Below are positions 54,222 to 64,000 of a stretch of 64,000 nucleotides of DNA, piece after piece (position 1 is the stretch's first letter; every line of letters begins with the position of its first letter). Source of the DNA: Blastobasis lacticolella. Lineage: Eukaryota; Arthropoda; Insecta; Lepidoptera; Blastobasidae. A program made the translations under genes and the position numbers. The stretch spans positions 12,361,001 through 12,425,000 of the forward strand of contig LR990059.1 in the NCBI GenBank assembly GCA_905147135.1, read 5' to 3'. Under the pieces are notes generated by a model that had not been told where the DNA came from, did not search any database, and saw only the letters and a list, made by a program, of their open reading frames with translations.

Positions 54222-54572
54222 GCGTTAATGTCTCGGTTGTGCACTCGCGCACGTGGACCCCGGGGTCCGCCTTGACCATGATCCAGGATTTGACAGATCA
54301 AGTAATCACTGTGGAGCGACTGCCATCTGACCTCCGTGACCCTGCTACCAGGGGGACCTGACCAGATTAGATCATGGTTACACATTCTGTCGCCTGAATG
54401 TGCAGGTTTCATTACGATCTTTTCGCTCACTGTAGGTGCATCGCTTGTACTCAACTAATGTATACATATAACTCAGAAAAGAGTAAGTAATTGGTACATG
54501 GCGGCAGTGGGATTCGAACCCGGTAGCTCTCTCACGAGTCGGATACCTTAACCACTCGGCTTCCGCAGCGTA
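54222..54572 (-). mobile_element. tRNA-derived SINE (family A), full length
   Basis: The minus-strand head (about 54572-54505) has AGCCGAGTGGTTAAGGTATC and the B-box GGGTTCGAATCCC. The body runs to GAGACATTAACGC at the left end. It is the most complete tRNA-like head of the family in this window. Confidence 0.87.
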
Positions 54573-56400
54573 CTTAACTACCTACTTGGCCTAAAAGATT
54601 TTATATCCAATTGACAGGTTCACCGCAGAAACTGGTGTAATTTGATAACCGACAAACAATCCCATCAATTTGTGGCCACTCGGCGTCTTTGCCGCCAATT
54701 TGACATCGGTCAATTTGTCGTTACTAAATGACTAAACCAGCGTAAACACGGTGTAATCGGCTTCAGTGCACATACGTATTTGTAAGTAATAGACTCGTGT
54801 TCGACGCAGGTGCGTATTTCAGCTGGAATGGCGTTTTCCGTGTGGGTAGTTTTATGTACTCGTACACCAGCTGTACGTGCGAGTGCTTAAGTGAAATTGA
54901 AGTCCACTGCTCTACTCGGCTCGAGGTACAGTTCCAATCGATCTAGTTCAGCCATGCTTCTGGTTTCCCGCCAATTATCAGGCGCTCAATTACGCAGAAA
55001 AACGCCTGCGACAGGACTGGATTCCTAATAAGACCGTTTAATAAATGCACGTTTTTGTAAACTGGCTCTGGTGGTCGCTGGACGGCTTTGGAATACTTTC
55101 ACATGGTCCTTGAGTCCCGCATTGTCTTCCACATTAGGTAAAGGAATTCTGGTCTCCCCCCGCGCCCCGCCCCGCCCCGGAGCCTCCTGACTTTGAGACC
55201 TCTCGACTTTACTTCATCTTGCGGACTCACGATCTCGGCGTAAATATTTTGCGGGACTTTGTAGGTATAGGTGCGCACGTAAGCTGTATTAATTTATCAT
55301 GTATGCTCAACCGCGCAAAAATAATTTGGATGTTTGGTACACAGTTTATAATGTAGGTTTTAGGACTTTCAGCTTATATTTTCTTTTTTTTGTATTTTAA
55401 TAAAAATTAAGCTTTTATTATCTCTTGACAAACAAATAATACGCAATTCAACACTATAAAATTTTGAAAGTTATATTTATTTGTGAGGCTGGTGGCTGAA
55501 ATAGGTTCTAGAAAACTGTGATAGAGGTCACCAGGCTTATTATACTTACTAACACTTCATAGCGACTTACCTAATTCGTGACCTAAATAACGTTAAATTC
55601 AATCCAAGATCGACAAACACCGCCGTCTCGCTTGGAGTAACGCGTGTTTGATACTTGTAAATCCGCAAAATTAGCAACCATCACATTATAATATCTCCTT
55701 ATCAACACGGCAATGTTTTCCGATCTCGCTTTCCCTTTATCGTAGCAGACGATTATCTATATAATGTCTCGCGTGTTCTCGCCGCTGTTTTCCCACGAGA
55801 TCGCTAGTAGAAAATTACAATATCTGGCATCCGAGTCGGCATCGGAGTCGACGCAGAATTCTCCTGTAATAGGCACCACCGCGTAGGTATCACGTGGAGG
55901 CATCGCGTCAGCCTTTGTTGTTGGAGTGCGTGGCGCCTTGTATCTGATGGGTGGATCGAAAGTTATGATTCGAATGGCCCGCAGACTGGCCGCCGTTCTC
56001 TAGGGACCGCCACGGTGCGTAGGCTCCGTGTGAACGAGCCTGCCTTTGTGCCGGCCCCGTAATCAAAGCATCCTTTGAATGTAATCGCCGATTTTTTGAC
56101 TTTGGGAACAGAATACCACTCTGGCCCACTGCGAATGGGAAACTGGTCAAGGAACCTAGCAAAGCAGTGGTGAACAATGTATTTTCCGGCTTAAAAATAT
56201 TTCAATTTCTTCTTCTTTTATTGTGACACTGGTTGGTATACATATAAATATTATGCAGATGTTAAGTAAATGTAGAGAGCTCTGTGGTCTGCCCACGGAG
56301 ATACAATAATTCAGAGTTTAGGTCATTCAAAAAACATTAAATTTAATATACCTACCTACGCACTTGTCAAGTTGTTATCAAATAATGAAAAAATTATGTC
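54573..56400. other. Mostly unique sequence, no gene seen
   Basis: It contains a C-rich block (CCCCGCGCCCCGCCCCGCCC, about 55158-55177). The rest has no recognisable repeat or exon. It could be intronic or regulatory DNA of the myosin gene. Confidence 0.35.
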
Positions 56401-56502
56401 AAAATACTGCTGCCCATTTTCCAGACTACGGAGACTCATCTTTTGTCTCGAAAACATTATTCGCCTTGTACGACACCCATGAGTGAAAGGGGTTGGTGCT
56501 AA
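56401..56502 (-). mobile_element. Repeat family F, fragment
   Basis: CTGCTGCCCATTTTCCAGAC and CGCCTTGTACGACACCCATG, as at 33718-33960, without the tail. Confidence 0.68.
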
Positions 56503-58218
56503 AGTTATTTTATTACTGAGCTATACCTATATAGGTCATTAAGTTGCATTATTATTTTCCAATATTTGCGAAGTATAGTTAGTTGCTTATTAACTTGTTA
56601 TTACAAACTGCATCAGTATAATAGTGGAGAGGCAACTAAGTAGGCAGAAAGGATTAACTGCCCAGAAAGTGCACTTATGGCGTCGAGCGTGATGTGATGA
56701 GTGACAGTTGCGAGTCACTTAAGAACTTCATCGTACCGCTTGTTTCTTTTTGTAAACTTTAAACCATACATACCTACATAAATTCCAAATTATCAACACC
56801 ATTTTGTCTTAATTAAACTGCTGTTGTATGTATTAGGATAAATTAGTTTTATCTCTTCCTTTGATACGGTCGCTGACTCTACTGGGGGAATAGCCGTTTC
56901 ACGCCGTTTTGCTTCACACTGTGGACGTAATTTATTGTAGCTTGGATTTTAAAAAGTAAAACTAACAAGAATGTTTTTACCTGTATTCATAGTGAACTGT
57001 AGCAGTTTGTAGTTAACTAGTGTCACTTTACCTCTATTCAACCGAGTAATGAAGTGCGAAGTAAGCGACAGCCGACGACGGGGCTTCGTAAATTACGTTC
57101 GCGGGTCGAATTACGCGCAACACCAAATTGTTAATGTATTAATTCCCACCATCAAGACGATGTGTGCCCGCTAACGAGTTTGACGTATTCGCAAAGGAGC
57201 CCTTACTAATATTTACTGAGCGAGATATAAAGCGCTAGTCGTCGTGTAAAAGGGAGCCTGTATGCGGAGGATTTATTGGGCACCCACGCCGCCGCGCGAC
57301 AACTCTCGAATTCTTTTTATACGATTTGTTTGTTGTTGGAATGGACTAAAGCCGACGTTGTCCCGTCCGCCCACTGTAGCCACACGCCTCTTACCGCCTC
57401 TACAATTCACAAAAACCCGCTATTCAATATCACTCCCAGCTTACACCGGCGCCGCGGCATATCTGACCGGTAAGTCACAACTTCCACTCGAATGGAAGAG
57501 CTTACCCGCGTCGAAACTTACGGCGACTAATAATCCCCTTGGCTCCTTGACCCAGTTCCCTGGGTGAAAAGCCCGCGATTCCGTCTAGATAAATTGCTGT
57601 TTGAAGGTACACACAAAGAAGAGATAATTGCGGGTATGCACAATGGGCATTAGAGCTACAATGGCGGGAGACGTCAACAAAGTACCGCACCGGCTATTAG
57701 AAAGCGCGCGATCAAATTAAATAGTCTATTAGATAACCGTCAATAGGGATAAAGTAACCTTGTTAAGGCGGGAGGTCGTGGCTGGCTTTCCCTAGCGGTT
57801 GCTGGGACGGTCTGTAGATGGTTCGCAGTTGCCAAGGAGTCGTGGGCGTCGGCGCCCGGCGCCCGGCGCCTCCGACGCGCGCCCGGTCTGAGCGAAAGGG
57901 GCCGAGCGGGATTGATGAAAGGGAAGAGAACTTTTGTAAATAATAATTAGCCAATTCGTGTTATTTTAAATATTTGTACGCAATATTACTAATTATTACA
58001 ATATCTCATTTGATTATAGCGATGTTGCAAATTAATCGTAGATCTTTTTTACGGAGCGCAGCCACCATTTATTTATGCTTTTACGAGAATTGTTATCACT
58101 CCGACCCGTTTTAGTCAGGATCTCAGCGGCGACCGCAAACATAAGTTTTGTTTCGGATAGTCTTGTAAAGTTAAGTTGAGGTATTATGGGGGCCTCTCTC
58201 TGTGTAAATACAACATGA
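56503..58218. other. Mostly unique sequence with a GC-rich patch
   Basis: No repeat was recognised. The 101-codon ORF at 57262-57567 shows no domain. 57750-57910 is GC-rich and contains three GGCGCC steps in a row within an inverted GCGTCGG...CCGACGC frame (57848-57880). Confidence 0.35.
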
Positions 58219-58380
58219 AGGTTTTCAACAAAGGGGTGAAAATGTTTTTACGGGGTCGGCAACGTGGACGTGGACGTGAACGTGGATGATGCCCCTGATA
58301 TTGCAAATGTCAATAGGCTGCGGTGATTGCTTACCATCAGGCAGGCCGTAAGCTTGTTTGCCACCTTAGTGGTATAAAGA
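58219..58380 (-). mobile_element. Repeat family C with an internal hexamer run
   Basis: TTTTTACGGGGTCGGCAACG, GCCCCTGATATTGCAAATG and AGGCCGTAAGCTTGTTTGCC. A run of four GTGGAC-like hexamers (58264-58287) replaces part of the usual sequence. Confidence 0.72.
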
Positions 58381-60850
58381 AATGTAAATGAGCGTTACTC
58401 GCAAATAGTCCTCGGCTCCTCATCTCATACTATGCATTCCTGTCAATTCATTCTTACAAACTAAACCAACTAAAAAAAACTCAATGTCTACTTCTACCGC
58501 TATGCGCCCATCGCTTGCCCACGAAAGTCATATTCCCGGTGCCCTGGAGATGAAGCTCCATTGATTGGTGCTATCTATTAATTTTAGCCGCGGCGGGTTT
58601 GACATTATGAGTAGTCTCTACGATAAATTTTATTGAACGATTTATCGCCTTACTAATATTAGTTATTTTGTGGCTATTTTACCTCTAAAGCGAGCTACCT
58701 CAGACCTTACGGCGCATTGTACCAAATGACCATACACGCAAAGAACCATAACCATAATGGAATGCTATGCAGAAGGTCCATTGTTAGATTCCCCTGCATG
58801 GCAGAAATTGAAGTGACAGTGGAACTGTGGAAATTTAATTTATAAGTCTGTGTTTTTGTATTTATTTGTCTTTGTATGACATGCTACCCACGACACCTCA
58901 CACCACGGGAATCTTAGTGTATACTTTCTAGTCCCTAAACTTTTCCCTCGCTTTCTGGTTATTTATTGGTTTTAATAAGCAAATAAACAACACCCTACCT
59001 CGCAACTCTGCAGGTTGCCCCTCGCTTGTCAAGAGCGAAATAAATGTACAAGTCGATAATTTCAAATAATTTCCGTCTCAACTCAACCCCCGGCGTGATT
59101 CCTCGTTCCTTCTCTAATCGGTTAAATCGCCAGTCACGGTGACCATTACAATTTCCGCCCTATAATACTTCATTATGTGCTTACAAATAGGGATCACCTC
59201 CATGCCCCGAGCACCATCCGGCTTTCGCCCCTGTATAAGGAAAAAGATCGTCAAATAAAAACGTTCTATCGGTGTCATCTTTATCAACATCTGTATATCC
59301 TTCTCCTCTTGTAAAGCCACTATTTGACAATGTCATTTGCTAATTTTTTAACACTTTCGCTTGTTACGCAGCCATTTTAGCATCGATTTTGTACAACAAC
59401 ACCAGTTATCCTTTAGCTTTATAATACGTAATGCTTTGCCGGTCAATGTGGTCCTCGAACATTTGTTATCTGGACTTCTTCAGGCTGTTTCTAGACTGGC
59501 ATGCTCCAACCTCAGCCGCGTCGCCAGCCGCTGGCTTCTTAAAAAATAAATTCGTCGGTTACCAAGTCTCTGTATACATTCGTGTACTCCCCCTTGCATG
59601 CTTTTCCTCGCACAATGCTTACAACAGACCCGGCGCCGCACTCCGATTGATTCGATGTAAAAGCTTTCCATTTAATTCAATTACTTTTATTTGTCCACGA
59701 GAGCGGACTGCGTACTCTTAGAGCGGCATGTTTACTATAATAGATAATAATAAATACCCATATATAACTCTTTCCTATTGTTTCAATATCAAATTTGTAA
59801 ATACGAGTACTACGTCTGAATTACGTTATAGAGGAGGATGAATGGCTTGCTTAAAGTACATTCAATTGTAATTATAATTCAGTTCTGTGGCGGGATTACG
59901 GTAACTTTGAATGTGAATAAAAGATAGGAACATGACGATTAATACCTAATCTACACAGTGTCACTAAAACGGATCGTTTCACGTTCTTCGGAAAATACGT
60001 TGAAAGATCGATCAAACTTTTTGTACTGTTCGCGTAAAACCATTCAAAGCTTACGATTGCCTGGTCTTTACGTGTGTAGGGGGATATATAGACGACAGTT
60101 GTTTGCAATAGGGGTTTGCAAACTTGTACCAATTATTGAAATACCTACCTCTGTATACCTTACGAGATCTGCTGAACAGCATAGTTTACGTCTTAATGTA
60201 TTCACACTTGCCAACCTTGCAGAAAGCAGGCAGTATCTCGGCAAGGACTAATTAAGCTTCACTCATCATGTTACACCTGCCGTAGCGGTTTTTTAAATAT
60301 GGATTGTCTCGAGTAAGGATTATATTAAAACGCCTATAGCTATGTAATTATACCATTCTCCTTCCTGTTTATCGTACCGTGTATGGATAATGCCATATTC
60401 GAAGATAGTGTCGTCGCATCGAAGTATTTATTTATTCTTGATTAAAGCGTCATCGGACAGACATTGTTGGTTTGGAAGGATTTCATTATAAATATTTGTC
60501 AGTTTGTATGGTTTTCGTTTATCTGGATTACAAAACCTACAAAATTGTTTCTTAATACAAAAAAGTCTCCCAATGAGAAAGAAGAACGATAAACCCAGTG
60601 AACCCGTTCGCTAGGTTAGGCGCCTCATCGCATAACAAGCTCGGTGGTGGAAAGGCCGAGAAGATTCCCACACGTTCCCTATACGCATAATTAGGATCGC
60701 ACACCCATCCTCGTGATCGCTCCGCGCGCGCTTCACCAGCCGTATAATAAAACGCTGATAACGCCGCGAGGGAATCGGAATGACGTAATTACCGCACAAG
60801 TGATATTTCCGTTCGATAAGTCGCTCTCGCGGATGCAGATGGCAGAGTGG
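58381..60850. other. Mostly unique sequence, no gene seen
   Basis: Several ORFs under 100 codons lie on both strands, none with a domain. 60600-60850 is CpG-richer and precedes a local duplication. Confidence 0.35.
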
Positions 60851-60958
60851 TGACCCTTGCACGCAGATTGGTCTGATTACTTGATGTATGCATCGCTAGG
60901 GTGCTAGCCGTTAATTGGTTAGAATCTGTGCTTGTTGAAAGCTCTGCAAGTGTTGATA
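60851..60958 (+). repeat. Local direct duplication, first copy
   Basis: It begins TGACCCTTGCACGCAGATTG and ends GTTGATA. The partner at 61087-61194 has the same order with scattered substitutions and a small indel; 128 bp separate them. Confidence 0.8.
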
Positions 60959-61086
60959 GATAACTGGTTTGTGGTGACTTCGCATTTTGAGGTAATTTCT
61001 TTGAAGATACACTCACGCCGCGCATGGTTGCAATTCTTTTTTACCAGGGTGGCTAACGTTCTAATCTATATTTTATAAAAAATAGT

Positions 61087-61194
61087 TGACCCTTGCATGC
61101 AGATTGGTCTGATTACTTGGTGTATGTATCGCTACGGTGGTATTGCCGTTGATTAGTTAGTATGTGTGCTTTGAAATCTCTGCAAATGTTGATA
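61087..61194 (+). repeat. Local direct duplication, second copy
   Basis: It begins TGACCCTTGCATGCAGATTG. Same length as the first copy. Confidence 0.8.
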
Positions 61195-61199
61195 ACGTT

Positions 61200-61399
61200 C
61201 GCGAATGCGGTCGTATCTATGTACGCTTAGATCTTTTAAACTACTTAACGGATTATAATGCGGTTTTCAACAATAGATATAATGAATCAAGAGGAAGGTT
61301 TATAAGCAAGAAAAAGGGTAGGTAGGCGTAACGTAGGGTAGGGGTAGGATAGTATAGGGATAGGACGCCACGCGAACGAAGTCGCGCCGGCTCCACTAG
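61200..61399 (+). mobile_element. Non-autonomous Helitron (family K), 3' end present
   Basis: Body ACGCTTAGATCTTTTAAACT, GAGGAAGGTTTATAAGCAAG, then the hairpin GCGAACGAAGTCGC and CTAG at 61396-61399. The 5' start is missing. The base after CTAG is G rather than the usual T. Confidence 0.65.
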
Positions 61400-61400
61400 G

Positions 61401-63688
61401 ATTTTATAAAAATGATGTGTGTGTGTGACTCTGAAATAGCTGAATCGATTTTCAAATATCAGGCTATCTTCAGATTAGTCCAACGGTTGTTCCTACGAAA
61501 TTTGGCATCGCTGTGAAGCCGGATCGGGTCGCTTTTTATTCTTTAAAATTGAAGCAAACTAAATTCAGTACCCATCAAGGGTGCTAAACTAATACTAATA
61601 CATTTTGAGTTGGGAATCTGGTTTTTCGCTTCATTCCCAATTGCCTATAGGTACCAGAGCGACAGCCAAACTTGCCACTTTGCTGTGTGGTAACTTTCGG
61701 ATACTAACTCAACTATTGCCGCGTCCGTCCCAATGTTGTTGCGACGGATGGTGAAGTTGGTAGAATAAACTTCGGTTAGATTTATTGTATTAAATAGTAT
61801 TGTTTTTATTGGATTTTACTACGCGAAGTGCTTGCTTACTTGCTTACTATTGTATGGGCAAGGCATTACTATCTAGCATATCTAGCAAGCATGTATGTAT
61901 GTAAATTGCATGAATGTTTGCCAGTGGCCGGTACTTGCCAGCAACTAGCATGCAAGGTACCATCCCATTTTACTGGCATGTGTAAAACGGGCTTTACGGT
62001 GAAACATGTAAACATGCAATCTCCATAGCCAAACTGTATGTATGTATGTATGTATGTATGTAATCTCTTTATTGCATTAATTTATAACTGTCCGAGTCCT
62101 TCCAAATTACCATGCAAATTTTTCGAACCGAAAAGGTGTAGCGCCTCACCCCAAAAGTGTTTCAGCGTTCTATTTGCATTTTCCACCAAACTCTACGGAA
62201 CCGTGGCTTGTCAGTCACGCGATCCCCTCATAACATTTCGCCCTTAAGTCCTTAGGAGCGAGGTAACGAAACTGTTTAACTCTCTATCAATATGATGAAA
62301 TCGCATTAAAAGCAATCCCCTCGGGTGCAGGGGAGACAGCCGCTGGTGAAATTGCAGCGGATTTCCTTCTGACTTCACGCGCCCCTTAAATCAATTGTTG
62401 ATTGTTATGATTGGAGGATTCGTAAAGGGTATGATGGAAATTTGGCGGAAATAGTATAGGTAGCCGCCAATGTTGGCAAGCAAAGATGGAAAACGTGGAA
62501 AAAGGTCGGGGGTTGTGACCAGGGGACCAGGGGTCCGGTAGTTAATCGTCGGAGTATTATTTATATCGCGGAAGTTGGCACACTTCTCTAGCGTGATTTA
62601 GGAACTACTCCTAATGTAAGTATTGTTGAGTTTTCCAATTGGGGCGATAGATGTCGCTACAGAAATATAAACGAAATCTAATATATTGTGGTGGTAGGTA
62701 TGTAACTGTGTCTTCACTAAACACACAAATTTATAAAAGTGTGTCGGTTATCCTTAATTCACCTCGAGACGTGCTTTATTAGCGTGATTTGAATTTCCTG
62801 CACATATGTCTGGTTCATATAACGGCTTCCAGTTTCCACGCGCGCGAAATCCCAGCAAAAACAAACGGTCCAAAGCATTATGACGTCTAATCTAATAATC
62901 ATTCTTCTGCTCGATATGTAAACATGATAGCCTTATCATTTATTTAGTTCGCCATAAATATTGAATGAACCAGTAATAGTACGCCCAAACCCCCCTCGAT
63001 CAACAAGCCCTCGATGGGGCGTTTACGAGCCCTATCAAGATCGTATGAAAATATTTTGCAGAGTTGTCACCCGGCGTCGCCGTCGGGGCATATCGTGGCG
63101 ACTTTATTTCTACGTGGCGTGGACGTCGTTGACCTGATTCTTTATTATGGCAACAGCAAAGACAATGTATTAGTTTGGTATGATCGACTGATGATATTAC
63201 TATGTAACTGGGTGACCGCGCTTTACTCGACGTTGTTCTTTTTTGATACCCTACTAGACGGACGGACGTAAACGATGACTAAAACTACGTAGCATAAATT
63301 ACATATACAATTCCTTCCACTTATCACATAATCATCGTCATCATCCACAGCTGATCACAGTACACTATTGATAGCTTCCTAGTGAGCGAAAACTAGATTC
63401 TTTAACTAGAGTGAGTAGGTGCCTATTATTAATAATCATAATAGTGAAACAAACAGTGCTTTCTAGCTAGTCATAATATTGTTATTTCCAGTTGAATTAA
63501 CCCAAAAATCTCCAAAATGTATCTACTGAAATCCCGAAATCCAAAAGACATTTCTGAGAACCCCATTATGTATGCATTATTTACATACGTTGTGCCACCG
63601 GACCTACTGGGATTCCGATTAGGGCGGGAATGATGATAGATTTTACATGCACGAACTGTTCGTTCACATTGTCCTTTGCTTGTTGCAG
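61401..63688. other. Upstream/intronic sequence of the myosin gene, no exon seen
   Basis: A (GTAT)n microsatellite lies at about 62036-62064. No further exon or promoter element can be argued. The ORF at 63014-63271 has no known domain. Confidence 0.35.
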
Positions 63689-63810
63689 TCAAGATGGACG
63701 GCGAGGAGCAGGACGAGGGCGGCGTGCCCGACATGACGATGATGCCGCAGATCACCGAGCAGGCGATCAACGACAACCTCCGGCTGCGCTACCAGCAGGA
63801 CCTCGTATAC
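63689..63810 (+). CDS. First coding exon of an unconventional myosin heavy chain (N-terminus of motor domain)
   Basis: The exon is preceded by a pyrimidine-rich acceptor (CCTTTGCTTGTTGCAG, ending 63688). TCAAG and an ATG at 63694 follow, and 39 codons read MDGEEQDEGGVPDMTMMPQ, then ITEQAINDNLRLRYQQDLVY. The GVxDMTxL ... INxNLxxRY ... xxLVY pattern is the start of the myosin head, just before the TYTGSILVAVNPY region that should lie in the next exon. Myosins move along actin using ATP. The donor is either after GTATAC (63810, then GTATCC) or after CTC (63804). The N-terminus has no SH3-like subdomain and few residues before the head, as in class I and some MyTH4-FERM classes (VII, X, XV, XXII). 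I cannot choose the class from 39 residues. Codons are strongly GC3-biased. The upstream 5' UTR exon(s) must lie further left or outside. Confidence 0.85.
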
Positions 63811-63869
63811 GTATCCTTTGGTTGCTGGTGCCCTGGTACTTGATGGGCCGATCGGCTCGTTACTTCCCG

Positions 63870-63950
63870 TTTTTTTATGTTATGGGGTAGGCGAACATAC
63901 AAGCGGGCCACCTGATGAAAAGTATTCATTGTTAGTGGCCACTGGTAATT
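63870..63950 (+). mobile_element. SINE family B fragment in the myosin intron
   Basis: T-run, GGTAGGCGAACATACAAGCG and GGCCACCTGATGAAAAGT. It lies about 60 bp downstream of the exon, in the first coding intron. Confidence 0.65.
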
Positions 63951-64000
63951 TACTGTAAGGAACTTTTTCATCGAAGAATTCTCAGTGATTCTTTGAAAAC

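Noticed and set aside
1..64000. CRISPR array, bacterial operon, phage or viral insertion
   Set aside because: No regularly spaced repeats with unique spacers, no Shine-Dalgarno/gene clusters and no viral protein motifs were seen; all signals are those of an insect genome.

Overview
The window looks like gene-poor nuclear DNA of a moth or butterfly (Lepidoptera). The basis is the repeat content: tRNA-headed SINEs with GAT-rich tails, RTE-type LINE ends with ATG-repeat tails, very many short non-autonomous Helitrons and MITEs, and an AT-rich background. I see no bacterial operon, rRNA gene, CRISPR array or free-standing tRNA gene. Most open frames in the window are chance ORFs or pieces of mobile elements.

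Host genes are nearly absent. The only exon I assign with confidence is at the right edge (63689-63810, + strand). It encodes a start methionine and the first part of a myosin motor domain (GVPDMTMMPQ, then DNLRLRYQQDLVY), with a good splice acceptor before it and a donor after it. The left edge (1-about 95) has GC-rich, GC3-biased open sequence that may be the end of another exon. The 63.6 kb between is either a 5' intron/upstream region of the myosin gene or intergenic DNA. It carries a few unique GC-rich patches (6.5, 7.6, 25.1, 38.9, 57.8 and 60.7 kb) that could be regulatory.

Layout. 0-10 kb: AT-rich DNA with small palindromic elements, SINEs (one with a perfect 14-bp target duplication), a 207-bp Helitron and a decayed LINE end. 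10-15.2 kb: the most striking object, a 5.16-kb DIRS-like (tyrosine-recombinase type) retroelement. It has inverted terminal repeats of 165 bp with one mismatch, and an internal complementary region that joins exact complements of the two outer ends. Inside there is only a remnant of the coding region. 15.2-18 kb: a 5'-truncated non-LTR retrotransposon with an intact 600-residue reverse transcriptase frame. 18-32 kb: SINEs, LINE ends and two hAT-type elements, each with a perfect 8-bp target-site duplication; one contains a 36-bp minisatellite. 32-54 kb: more SINEs, Helitrons, MITEs, a 391-bp fold-back element, a near-perfect 27-bp hairpin, and an RTE end nested inside a Helitron with a perfect 13-bp duplication. 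54-64 kb: fewer repeats, more unique sequence, a local 108-bp duplication, then the myosin exon.

The parts do not act together as one pathway. They are layers of transposition: LINE machinery (probably RTE type, judging by shared tails) moving SINEs, plus hAT, Helitron and DIRS-like activity. All family calls come from reading the sequence by eye; no database search was possible.
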